Assembly (NCBI RefSeq): GCF_016802725.1
Contig: NC_052667.1
Coordinates: 19,874,846 to 19,938,845 of the forward strand
Source: Solenopsis invicta
Taxonomy: Eukaryota; Arthropoda; Insecta; Hymenoptera; Formicidae
Direction: 5' to 3'
Length of the DNA: 64,000 nt
Shown here: piece after piece, positions 38,016 to 47,705 of the stretch
Numbering within the stretch: the stretch's first letter is position 1
Layout: each line of letters begins with the position of its first letter
Program-made: the position numbers and the translations under genes
Notes under the pieces: generated by a model
The model's input: only the letters and a program-made list of their open reading frames with translations
The model's database searches: none
What the model was told of the DNA's origin: nothing

Positions 38016-39490
38016 TCTCTCAGTTGGCGCCTTTTTTTACTTTTTTATTGAAAAAGTAATTTTGTACTGTAATACTACTTACGTGCATCTGTAGCACTGT
38101 GTTACTAGTGTTTTTTACGTTGATAAACAGTTCGTCCATGGACTCCTTTTCCCATCGATTCCATAGCGCTGTTTGTTTTTTAATGGCGAGGTAAGATAAT
38201 TTCATGTATTGTTCGTCGGGTCTTGCTGAAATGAAAGTGACTGCTCTTATCAAAGGAATATGAAGCTCATTCGTATAAAATTAATTATAACAAAATAATT
38301 ATAAATACAATTAACTTGAATCAAGTACAAACTACAAGATTCCTAATCGAGAAATCTATTAATATTCTTACTTTGTGTATTTCAGGTTAATGCATTAAAT
38401 AGATCCAGTTAATATGATTTGTAATTGCTGTACAATTTGAAAGTAATACTTTATATAATATATTATTCGTAATATTTATATCATAATTATTATACTTGTA
38501 TTTAAGTATTGCTTTCTTTTATGTAATGTAAATACGCAAATGTATATATTATTAACATAACGAATATGTGATATTCAATATAGAATTTAAACATTGGAAC
38601 CATATTGTAGGTGTTGTACACAAAGTAATTAATTATATGATAATATAAATATACCATTATCGTTACATTTGAAAAAGAGTGAAATTGTAATATAACTATA
38701 ACATTAATGCAACTTTCATGTTATATAAAATGTGATACTGAAACTTATATCTGTATAAATATAGTGAACACAAAACTGCAGTATCTACTGGAGAGCTGTT
38801 TAAATAAGATTGACTTTTTATCAATAAAAAATGTATAATATATTTTATGAAACTTGTGTTATTTTGGTTATCTTTTCAAGACAAACAAGTGTGAAATGTT
38901 ACAAGATAAAGTGTAATCGCGATGTGAGGAAGTGATCTGCAACCTGTAAAGAGTGTTCATTAATGGTTTTATATACCTTCTACCATAAGAATGCACCTTA
39001 TAACTATGACTTACCGACTACACTCTATGTAATTTATATGGAGTGAAGTCGGTTATTCACCTCTTACAGTAAAAGGTGTATACAGCCATTAATAAACACC
39101 CTGTATGTGCATATCTAAGTTTAAACAGCACACCTGCTGAAACGGTACACAGATGGTGTTTTATTTACTATATACAAAGTGTGAGTGTGGTCATGCAATG
39201 CGTAAGGGTAATATCAATTCAAACTAACTTGGAAACAAGAACGGACTGTAACGAGCATTCGGCCACGTACGGATAATTTGATACTTCCATAATAAGTTAT
39301 CTTTTATAATTTTATAAAACTTTTTGCACACAAGGCTTAAACTGTGTGCCAAGGTCCCCGCATCCACAAAAGAGCATACATGCAGAAAAATCTGAAATGC
39401 AGGCAGAATAAAAATATTAAACACACGTCCGAAATAAACGCAACATTGTGGGTGGAAGACAGAGGAAGAGGGAGCGTCTAATACCGTCAC
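31949..39490 (-). CDS. F-box/WD40-repeat protein, FBXW9-like, six exons
   Basis: F-box/WD proteins are substrate adaptors of SCF ubiquitin ligases: the F-box binds Skp1 and the WD40 propeller binds the target. Exons are 39490-39229, 38225-38083, 34526-34255, 34047-33804, 33240-32971 and 32017-31949. All phases match and give 419 residues. The F-box is ILPAFQIFLHVCSFVDAGTL followed by VCKKFY and DNLLWKY. Propeller blades show TTCIVAGSYY, LTAIDNTIYSCSWNQTVKS, LFATGSERGSVFLFDSR, YILSLNETVCVWDQR, EWICVGDTKGMVHV and the terminal SNDYTIVVWRPK. The start ATG at 39490 is the first in frame. Intron 2 (34527-38082) holds a hairpin, a 5S-like repeat and a piggyBac-like MITE. No lesion was found, so it is probably functional. 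The FBXW9 assignment is by length and layout only. Confidence 0.8.
35572..35930. repeat. 359-bp hairpin with about 139-bp arms, in an F-box/WD intron
   Basis: The left arm GTCGCAGCTAGGTCTTCGTG pairs with CACGAAGACCTAGCTGCGAC at the right edge. Pairing continues to ACGTATTATTAAACATTAAC against GTTAATGTTTAATAATACGT. An 81-bp unpaired loop contains a C9 run at 35717. It could be a foldback MITE or a hairpin-RNA locus. Confidence 0.85.
36123..36400 (+). repeat. Dispersed repeat with 5S-rRNA-like segment, copy 1
   Basis: This copy is similar to 60195-60480 over its whole length, with a shared tail ending TATATTTATGCGGAT. The 5S-like part (about 36200-36275) reads GATCAAGCAACG, GGAGTC and GAATGAGTGACCGCTTGGAAA. 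It matches roughly nucleotides 30-100 of animal 5S rRNA, including a decayed box C. The 5' third of 5S is not recognisable, so it is not a working rRNA gene. Confidence 0.65.
36405..36510. repeat. Array of TCATATATGA-like quasi-palindromic words
   Basis: Diverged words CATATATGACCATGG, TATATGGC, TTCATATATGAGCATATAA and GTATGAACATATAA follow each other directly behind the 5S-like repeat. At 60467-60700 the same place behind the other 5S-like copy is held by a different monomer. Confidence 0.45.
36815..37036. mobile_element. piggyBac-like MITE flanked by TTAA
   Basis: TTAA stands on both sides (36811-36814 and 37037-37040). The inverted ends are CCTCCAGGCACCC and GTACCCAGGAGG. TTAA targeting is the piggyBac hallmark. 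The 222-bp body is non-coding and lies in intron 2 of the F-box/WD gene. Confidence 0.7.
37955..38022. repeat. Compound (CA)n / (GCAC)n / (TC)n microsatellite
   Basis: ACACACAC and GCACGCAAGCACGCACGCAC are followed by about 14 CT units and a diverged CT tail. It lies just downstream of F-box/WD exon 2. Confidence 0.95.
38951..39102. mobile_element. 152-bp MITE with about 40-bp inverted ends
   Basis: GAGTGTTCATTAATGG on the left pairs with CCATTAATAAACACCC on the right. The pairing runs on through TATATACC/GGTGTATA. A second inner inverted pair (GACTACACTC and GAGTGAAGTC) surrounds the centre. It lies between exons 1 and 2 of the F-box/WD gene. Confidence 0.7.
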
Positions 39491-39545
39491 TGGTTAAACA
39501 TTCTTTCCTCCGTTGATAAACAACTAGTAACGAGATCGACAATAA

Positions 39546-39958
39546 AGGCTGTTCTACAATAAATTGCAAACGCTTCATCGCCAGTTGCAAAAAATGGCAA
39601 CTAGCTATTTCCGGTGGCGCCGGCTGTCGCGGTTGCCAAACGAGAGTTGGCCAACTTTTAACTTTGGCAACAGCAACTGGCGATCGTACCATCTTAGCCC
39701 TATAAAGTGAACTGAAAGAGCGTGGCGGAGCGCGACAAGAATCACGACAAATGTAATTTGTGGTAGGACAATTTTCGGTAGTGATACCTTGAACGTCTGG
39801 TGCTCACATATCTCGCTTAACCAAACATTCAATTTGCATCTTTCGAGAATCTCGATATTCAAACGCAAATTAGGCGTTGAAATTATTTATAACTTGTGAC
39901 TGGAAACTAGCCACTCGCGAATTGCAACTACGCTTTGCAACTCATTGTAGACCAGTCT
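39546..39958. mobile_element. MITE with TAA target duplication (Harbinger-like)
   Basis: The left end AGGCTGTTCTACAATAAATT pairs with the right end AACTCATTGTAGACCAGTCT. TAA stands on both sides (39543-39545 and 39959-39961). A 3-bp TAA/TTA target fits Harbinger-mobilised MITEs. It lies about 55 bp upstream of the F-box/WD start codon and may carry part of the promoter region. Confidence 0.7.
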
Positions 39959-40089
39959 TAAGTGACAAGGGCGATTTATAGAAAAAACGGACTTATACGC
40001 GCGCGTACGTGAAACACGAGACTGAGAAATCAGAGGACTGTTTCTTTTTTTTTCCTCCATGCAAACCTCAATCGGGAGATCCTGCAGTG

Positions 40090-40256
40090 ACAGTTTGTCT
40101 TGCTGTTTTTCTTGCTGTTTTTCTATGTTTTTCTTGCTGCTTTTCTTGTTGTTCTTCTTGGTGTTCTTCTTGCGTGCATTCTTTCTTGCATTTTTGCGTG
40201 AATTCTTGCTCTTCTTCTTCCGTGCATTCTTGCTTGCTTTCTGGTTATTCATTTTT
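40090..40256. repeat. Cryptic simple repeat (TTCTTGCTGTTTT-like)
   Basis: Diverged TTCTTGCTGTTTTTC units give a lysine- and asparagine-rich frame on the minus strand (40252-39887) and cysteine-rich frames on the plus strand. The pattern is that of a decaying microsatellite, so none is called a gene. The hAT element inserted at its edge. Confidence 0.6.
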
Positions 40257-40456
40257 CTTCACGCCAGTGCCGGATCAAGGAACTTTTAAGACTGAAGCGC
40301 TAAAAATTTTCGGGCCCCTTATCTTCTTGAAAAAAAATACAAACCATCAGAAAATAAACATTTATAAATTTATTTGTTACTTAATAAAATAAACATAAGA
40401 ACTCATAATAAAAATAAAAAAGAGTAATAAAGTAATAAAAATAGTTTTACTTAAAC

Positions 40457-43400
40457 TATAAATGAATATATTTTTTTCTTGCTTTCTTTAAAGCAAAGTC
40501 TTTTATAATATCATCACATTTAATACTGTCCATACTTTTGCTCTCTATGTATAGCAAAGAAAGAGCATCCAGTCTAGTTTGTCCCATAGTCGATTTTAAG
40601 TAATTTTTTATTCTTTTTAAGGTGGAAAACGATCTCTCTGCAGAGGCATTGGATAACGGGATTGTTAAATAAATTTCCAGCAAAGTAATAATATTAGGAA
40701 ATGTTGATCTAACATTTTGCGCTTGTTTTAATTTTTGATAAATAGTTTCTGAATTAGTGTTTTTACATAAAATTTGGAAATGTTGAAACTCATCTTTTAA
40801 ATTTACTGTTTCAATATCTCCTTCATATTTTGCAGAGAGATTTGTTAAAGATTCATCGATGATCTTGTCATCGTTTGTAAAAAAGCATTTAAAAGAGGAT
40901 TCAACTTCTGAATATGATTCCAGTCTTCTTCTTATTTCCTGTGCTAAACCGTCACAAATAACATAAAATACATTTATTTTAAAATTTTGACGCCCTCTCA
41001 ATTCAATTTCATTTTCTTTGGTTTCATTTTCAGATATTTTTCTTTTTTTTATTCTCTTTGTTTCGTCTTTACACTGTGCATCATTTCCAATCATTAATTT
41101 GGCCGTACGTTCTAATTCATCGAATTTTTCTCTAAACTCATTAACAAAGATAGCAAGTGATTCTAAAAGTTGAACTCCAGCGGTAAGGGTTAATGTTGGA
41201 CTTTCCAGAGTCTTACTTGTTGCATTTATTCTCTCCAATAATTTGGACCATATAACCGTTAAAAGCATGGTTTCAAAAATTTCCATCTTTTTGGACAGAG
41301 ACAAAGCTTCACTTCTGGTTGAAGGTTTTTCATGTTCATCCTGAGCAAAATTCGTGAAAATATTTTGAATAGATTTATAATTTTTATTTAAAGCATGTAC
41401 TGCACTATGTCGAGCAGACCATCTAGTATCGCTTAATCTTTTTGGAACGGGACTACAGTTTTCTTTTAATTTTTGCCATCTATGTGTTGACGAAGAAAAA
41501 AATGTATATATATTTTGAACTAAATTAAAATAATCAACGGCTTGGAAACAAGTCTCACAGGCAAAATTAAGAATCAAATTAAGAGAATGATTAGCACAGG
41601 GTATATAAACAGCAGTAGGAGATATAGTTTTTATTCTTGCTTGCAAACCGTTGTATTTCCCTGACATGTTAGCAGCATTGTCGTAGCTTTGACCACGACA
41701 ATTTTCAATGTCAAGTCCCAATTGTTTGATATTATTTAAAACAATCTCTTGTAAATATTCGGCAGTATGTTTTTCAATTTTAAGAAACCCCATAAATCTT
41801 TCTACTATTTGTCCTTCATGTACATACCTTACAATAAAAGTTAATTGGTTACAATGACTTATGTCCGGAGTGGAATCAATTATAATTGAAAAATATTTTG
41901 CAGTTTTAATTTCAGCCGTAAAAGCATCAAGTAGTTTATCTTTCATCAATTGAATAAATTCTTCACATATATGATGAGATAAATAACTGGTAGAACCCTT
42001 TCCTTGATTTCCGTAGCGGCGTAGATGTTCAGCTAAGAAATCGTCGAATTCGGCAAGATACACTAAACAGCTTAAATAATTGCCTCTTTAACGACTTTCA
42101 AGATTTTCATCAGATCCCCGAAAAGCTAGACCTTGTCTGGAAAGTAATCTGACTGTGGCCAATATACGCTTTAGGACCTTTTCCCAGTATTGTTCTTCTT
42201 CCTGAATTTGATGCCTTAATTTTGTGTCTACTGCTCCGACTAGAGATGTTCTCGTAGCTAATGTTACCATAGCGCTTAAATGAGATTTAGTTTCTTCATG
42301 ATTTTTAAGCGTCCTTGTGAGATTTTTCCAATCATTATAGCCGGAATTACTTAAAGATGTAATTTCCTTCGAAAATAATTTACAGGGATAACAGTACACA
42401 GATTTGGTATGCGAATCATATATATATTAGCCATTCTCTTTTTACTTTCTCTCCATTTGGTTTAAGGCGATAAAAATCGGATTCTTTTAAACATCTGTAA
42501 TAAGTACGACTGCCATCTTTGTATACTTTTCCTGTATCTTCGATAGTATCGCTCTTTGGTTTATTCGTAACTATACTTTTTATAAATTTATCAGTCCTAA
42601 TAATTTCAGCAGACCATTCAGATACTTTGAGAAACTTCTTAATTTTATCATTATTTATTATTTCTTCTTCTTGAAGTTCTTGTATTACTTGTTGACTAGC
42701 TTCGTCCTTCTTTTTCTTTTGGATATTTCTATTAATATCAGTCTCGATAGATTTAGGTACTTTACTCGATGCAGATATAAAAGAACAATCAGGATCCCCA
42801 ATTTCTGCATAGTAAAAAACATATTGTATTTTTGTTAAAACCGATGCTTGTTAAAATTTTTGTGTTGAATTTTTAACATATCCAACTGTTAGTTTAACAT
42901 AACGTGAATATGTTATTTGAACATTCTGTGTTAAATTAATATTTAACATCTCTTAGCGTCAAAATAACACTATTTGTGAGCGAATAAATACATAGCATAA
43001 AAATAATGTAGTTTTAAAACATAAAGTCTGAGATGAATGAATAAAATATACGTGTCAACATATTACAAATGTTAACTTTACTGAAGAAATATGTTTTCAC
43101 ATTCTGTTTCCAAACTGTGTCGAAGAGTTACATCTTTTGTGTTAATTCTTTACATAATATTTATGTTACTTTCTAGCATATTCATCTCGTGTTAAATTAA
43201 TACAAAAATTTGAGTGAACCGTTTGGGACATATGAGATATGTTAAATTTAACACAAATCTTTAACTGCTTTTTTTAACTGTGACAATAAATGTTTACTCG
43301 TTTCGTTGATCATTTGTTCGTCTTCGCTTTTTTCTGAATCTGATATCCTTTCATGATCTTTTTCATGATCTTCATTATCTTTCGCTATAAAAAAGTTTGT

Positions 43401-43490
43401 AATTTTCGGCAATTGTCTTTTTGCTTCTTCTAAAATTTGTCGCTTTTTTCGTTTTTCGAAACCAGAAGCATGTTTATAATTCATTTTATC
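40457..43490 (-). pseudogene. hAT transposase, ZMYM/DUF4371 type, few lesions
   Basis: This is the DDE-type transposase of the enclosing hAT element. The N-terminal exon (from about 43487) reads MNYKHASGFEKRKKRQ and PKITNFF. After an intron (about 42815-43250) come a charged linker and a TTF-type zinc finger around CYPCKLFSK. The DUF4371 RNase-H-like core follows (YFSIIIDSTPDIS, GQSYDNAANMSG, IPCANHSLNL). The C-terminal hAT dimerisation motif is ATLP-like PLSNASAERSFSTLKRIK. Two lesions are visible: a (TA)n slippage frameshift at about 42418-42428 and one in-frame TAA at 42088-42090. The rest (42063-40457) is open for 535 codons, so inactivation is recent. Confidence 0.88.
42835..43256. repeat. 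GTTAAATTTAACA-like array inside the hAT intron
   Basis: Diverged words TTTAACATA, GTGTTAAATTAATATTTAACA, GTGTTAATTC and GTTAAATTTAACAC recur over about 400 bp. This is another quasi-palindromic monomer array, with a monomer unlike the others in the window. Confidence 0.5.
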
Positions 43491-43799
43491 TAAATCTAAA
43501 ATAAGAAATAATAAAAAGGAATAATGAATAATGTTAATTTTAATTAAAATTAAACTCTCTTTTATATAGTGCATTCTCTTACTTTTGTTTCCGACTCTGA
43601 TACAACACACACGCTTCAGTAAGACACGATCATACATGCTATGACTGACAAATGACGATATGCACGACGCGACACCGCGGCGCACAAGTCGTCGCCGGCG
43701 ATCGACAAATCGGCAACTGCAGGGTCGGGCCCTTGCAGAGACTGGGCCCTGAGGCGTGCGCCTCATGCGCCTCGTGTATAATCCGGCACTGCTTCACGC

Positions 43800-44108
43800 G
43801 GTGCAAAACTAACAGCGTTTTTGACTGCGGTTGGTTTTAACCCAGGATCGTCGCTATTTGCCGGAATCGTCTAATTAAGACGGACAATCCTCTATGTGTA
43901 TACAAAATTTCAGAATTTTTTGATTTTCCGAGTTTGCAAATCTTTCTTGTAAGTGAAGTATTTGAAATACTTCCTAATTTGAAGATCAAACTATCACAAA
44001 GAACAACTGATAAATTTTTCGATTTTATAATTTTAAATATTTTAAAACGATTGCTGATAGCTTAGCAAACTTCTATTTAAATATTTTCTTATACGTGTCA
44101 CCATTCTT
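43800..44108. other. Spacer between hAT element and palindrome
   Basis: Nothing recognisable; AT-rich beyond 43870. Confidence 0.4.
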
Positions 44109-45488
44109 ACAAGCAAACCTACCCAACTGTTACACTCCGATTTTGATGAGCTTTGAATATGTTGTAGTCTAGGTCAAAATAAGAGACACGTATTTTTTTT
44201 ATAAGGGCCCATACGCACTTTTAGAGGATGAAACACCTCTTTGAAGAAAAAGACTTTTTTTTTCGAAGCGTATATCGTCGAAACTATAAGAGATAGAAAA
44301 AAATGTTCTAATTAAAAGTTAAATGGCATGAAAAGTACTATAAAACAGTGATAAAAAAAATTTTTTTTTTTAATTTTTTTTGTACTTTTCCTCATCACCT
44401 ACCAATTTTTTTCAAAATTTTTATTTCTTTTTATAAGCGGAATAAAGTTTATTTTATTACAAATCCAACGATGTATAACAAAGTTATATTCCGACATTCC
44501 CATTTGCCAAAAATAATTAAAAACTTCTCTATACTCATGGTACGCGCACCCGTCCGTGTGCTACGGAAGTGTCCCTTTCCAATTTTGACGAGTTTTTAAT
44601 ATGTTGTAATACAAATAAAAATATGGGACACGCATTTTTTATACGCCCATATGACCGTTAAGGGGGTAAAACACGCTGTTGAAAAAAATTGATTGTTTAA
44701 TTTCTGAGGTAATACTGTCGAAACGGTAAAAGATATAAAAAAAAGTTTCAAATAAAAGTTTTATGGCTTTCTATGTACTTTATAACCGTTCGCTCAGATT
44801 TTTTGAAAATGTCATTTTTCTCAAAATCTTCTTCCCTCCTCTTCTAAATTTTTGAAAAATTTAAAATTTATCTTATATCAAAACTTATAGCCTATTTAAC
44901 AACAAATTTAAACATGTATGATAAAGTTGTAGCCCAAAGACACATTTTTCAGAAATCAACTAATTAATATAGAAATAGAATAAATAGAAAACAACATATT
45001 AAAAACTCGTCAAAATTGGAAAGGGACACTTCCGTAGCACACGGACGGGTGCGCGTACCATGAGTATAGAGAAGTTTTTAATTATTTTTGGCAAATGGAA
45101 ATGTCGGAATATAACTTTCTTATACATCGTTGGATTCGTAATAAAATAAACTTTATTCCGCTTATAAAAAGAAATAAAAATTTTGAAAAAAATTGGTAGG
45201 TGATGAGGAAAAGTATAAAAAATATTAAAAAAAAAAATTTTTTTATCACTGTTGTATAGTACTTTTCATGCCATTTAACTTTTAATTAGAACATTTTTTT
45301 CTATCTCTTATAGTTTCGACGATATACGCTTCGAAAAAAAAAAGTCTTTTTCTTCAAAGAGATGTTTCATCCCCTAAAAGTGCGTATGGGCCCTTATAAA
45401 AAAATACGTGTCTCTTATTTTGACCTAGACTACAACATATTCAAAGCTCATCAAAATCGGAGTGTAACAGTTGGGTAGGTTTGCTTGT
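44109..45488. repeat. 1.38-kb palindrome, arms of about 498 bp
   Basis: Arms 44109-44607 and 44991-45488 are reverse complements with only a few differences. Examples are ACAAGCAAACCTACCCAACT against AGTTGGGTAGGTTTGCTTGT at the outer edges, and GGTACGCGCACCCGTCCGTG against CACGGACGGGTGCGCGTACC. The 383-bp centre (44608-44990) is not unique: it is a diverged direct copy of the left arm, with a unit of about 430 bp (compare GATGAGCTTTGAATATGTTG near 44148 and GACGAGTTTTTAATATGTTG near 44588). No protein-coding frame and no target duplication were seen. Near-identity suggests recent origin or gene conversion. Confidence 0.9.
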
Positions 45489-45997
45489 TAGTAGTTATTT
45501 CTCCGAAAACAAAATGGTACATATTCTTCAAGGAATAATTTCATCTCCTAAAGCTGTAATTTGGTACAAACAAAAAATAATTTTATGAATTATTCTACTT
45601 GCACACAATATTATCAAGTTTACTGAATTTTTGGGTTGCCTAACATTCATCAATAAAATACATTAACAATTAGCTGTTCTACAGTCGAAATCAAATAAAC
45701 AATATTTTGCAAAAAATAATAATTTCTTTATTCCTACATCGTTTTTAATTGTACAAAGTATCACGTACATATTTTAACATCGCCAAAAATATTTTATTGA
45801 TTTTACTAGTCAAGATCAAAAACTTATTAATATTTTATTCTTTCAAGTATTATTATTACTATTTAAATAAATTCTTATTTTAATATTCATTACACTATAC
45901 TGATTTGCCTTCAATGCTCTTTTAAGTAATTCGCGATTAGCATATCAGACGAATGCGTTCCAGCACGAAAAAATCGAGCACATAAACGGGTACGCAT
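45489..45997. other. Spacer, nothing recognised
   Basis: AT-rich up to 45900 and then mixed. No gene or repeat pair could be supported. Confidence 0.4.
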
Positions 45998-46209
45998 TGT
46001 TACTGTTGGAGATGAATGTTTCTCGCCGTAGTTATCTGTTGTGATGGCACTACTTCATAGAGGCTTAGATCGATGGGTCGATCGGTTTCACGCTGCGCGC
46101 CTACGCCCGAGCAAGTCCCTCTTGCTTCGTCTCCTTACTTACGGACACACACACACACGCTGCTGAGTGCACGTTAAAAACGTCTTTGTATATCATTGCC
46201 AAATATATA

Positions 46210-47531
46210 CGAGGTGTGTTCAAAAAGTATCGCGAATTTTGTGTTTTTTCAAAAATTATTTATTTATTCATGAATATCTATTTTGTCCCCTTCAAAGTAA
46301 TCCCTATGAGATATTATACACTTGTGCCAACGGTTTTTCCAATCTTCGAAGCACTTCAAAAAATCATTTTTTTTTATCTTGTTCAGCTCCTCCTTCGATG
46401 CCGTCTTTATCTCGTCAAGCGTAGCGTAACGTCGTCCTTTCATGGGCCTCTTCAGTTTAGGGAACAAGAAAAAGTCACAGGGGGCCAGATCTGGGGAATA
46501 CGGTGGCTGCGGCATCATTAGTGTGTTGTTTTTGGCCAAAAAGTCGCGCACAAGCAACGATGTGTGAGCAGGGGCGTTATCGTGGTGCAAAAGCCAATTT
46601 TTGTTCTTCCACAAATCCGGGCGTTTCTGGCGGATTGCTTCGCGCAAATTGCGCATAACTTGCAGGTAATATTCCTTATTGACCGTTCTATCCTGTGGCA
46701 AGAACTCATGATGCACCACGCCCCTGCAATCGAAGAAAACTGTCAGCAAAACTTTCACATTCGACCGAACTTGGCGCGCTTTTTTCGGTCTTGGTTCGTG
46801 CGGCAGCTTCCATTGAGATGATTGAGCTTTGGTTTCCACGTCATAACCATAAACCCACGATTCGTCACCAGTTATGACCCTCTGGAGCAAATTTGGGTCG
46901 TCGCGGACAGAGTCCAACATCTCATTAGCAATGTTCATGCGATGCTGTTTTTGGTCGCAATTGAGCAATTTTGGTACGAATTTCGCGGCGACCCGTCTCA
47001 TGCCCAAATCATTGATAAAAATCGAATGGCACAAGCCAATCGATATGTTTAGGTCCTCAGCAACTTCTCTAACGGTGATTCGACGATTGGCCAATACCAT
47101 TTTCTCCACTTCATTAATTTTTTCGTCTGTTGTTGAAGTGCTCGGGCGTCCGGCACGCTCTTCGTCGTTCACATCTTCTCGGCCTTCTGAGAACATTTTG
47201 TACCACCGATAAACGTTGCTTCGGTCCAAGGTAGCTTCTCCGTATGCCACGGTCAACATTCGGAATGCATCCGCGCACTTAATTTCGTTTTTCACACAAA
47301 ATTTGATACAGGTTCTTTGATCCATTTTTTTGAATAGGTAAAAATCGAAGACGATCCAAAACACGTGCAAGCAAAGCAGCTGTCAACAATTAAGTGAACA
47401 TTCAAAATGGCCGAGCTTGTCGGCATAAGTGAGAGACATGAGTACCAACATAACGCCACAAAAAGATCGAAATTCGAATATACGTAACCCGCGAAAATTC
47501 AAAATTCGCGATACTTTTTGAACACGCCTCG
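46210..47531 (-). mobile_element. Intact mariner transposon with TA duplication
   Basis: The 1322-bp element has ends CGAGGTGTGTTCAAAAAGTA and TACTTTTTGAACACGCCTCG, near-perfect inverted repeats that continue through TCGCGAATTTT. TA stands on both sides (46208-46209 and 47532-47533). The empty site is preserved in the right copia LTR, so this insertion is younger than the copia insertion. Confidence 0.96.
46264..47325 (-). CDS. Mariner transposase, uninterrupted reading frame
   Basis: It catalyses cut-and-paste excision and insertion at TA. The start chosen is MDQRTCIKFCVKNE at 47325; the frame opens 45 bp earlier with residues unlike the family. N-terminal helix-turn-helix regions include DRSNVYRWYKMFSEGR and ITVREVAEDLNIS. 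The linker motif is present in diverged form near GLCHSIFINDLGMRRV. The catalytic core has GDESWVYGYD (first Asp), HHDNAPAHTS (second) and YSPDLAPCDFFLFPKLK (third Asp, D34D type). The length, about 353 codons, is normal for a mariner. No stop or frameshift is present, so activity is possible. Confidence 0.95.
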   Translation of the reverse strand: MDQRTCIKFCVKNEIKCADAFRMLTVAYGEATLDRSNVYRWYKMFSEGREDVNDEERAGRPSTSTTDEKINEVEKMVLANRRITVREVAEDLNISIGLCHSIFINDLGMRRVAAKFVPKLLNCDQKQHRMNIANEMLDSVRDDPNLLQRVITGDESWVYGYDVETKAQSSQWKLPHEPRPKKARQVRSNVKVLLTVFFDCRGVVHHEFLPQDRTVNKEYYLQVMRNLREAIRQKRPDLWKNKNWLLHHDNAPAHTSLLVRDFLAKNNTLMMPQPPYSPDLAPCDFFLFPKLKRPMKGRRYATLDEIKTASKEELNKIKKNDFLKCFEDWKNRWHKCIISHRDYFEGDKIDIHE

Positions 47532-47705
47532 TATACTCTGTACCAATAATCGTGTGTCTCACTCTGCACTACCGAAGTTAACAATTTTTATCAGATTATG
47601 AGACTTAATCTGTGCTGATTAAATAAAGGTTAGAGACGTGTGGTATTAGTGAGGTTAGAGACGCGTGGTACCAGTGAGGTTAAGAGAATTGCAGGTAACG
47701 GATCG

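Larger units (their letters stand above)
40265..43791 (-). mobile_element. Complete hAT transposon with terminal repeats and target duplication
   Basis: The 3527-bp element starts CAGTGCCGGATCA and ends TATAATCCGGCACTG, an inverted pair of about 13 bp. CTTCACGC stands immediately on both sides (40257-40264 and 43792-43799), the 8-bp target duplication of hAT elements. It carries one transposase gene on the minus strand. The 5' end (43640-43790) is GC-rich and probably holds the promoter. Confidence 0.92.
46004..47593 (+). repeat. Left copia LTR, split by a mariner
   Basis: LTR sequence 46004-46209 and 47532-47593 is interrupted by the mariner 46210-47531. Removing it with one TA copy restores the AAATATATATACTCTG found in the right LTR. 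Confidence 0.95.

Noticed and set aside
39887..40252. Lysine/asparagine-rich 121-codon protein on the minus strand
   Set aside because: The frame comes from a decaying TTCTTGCTGTTTT-type simple repeat; no domain and no exon context.
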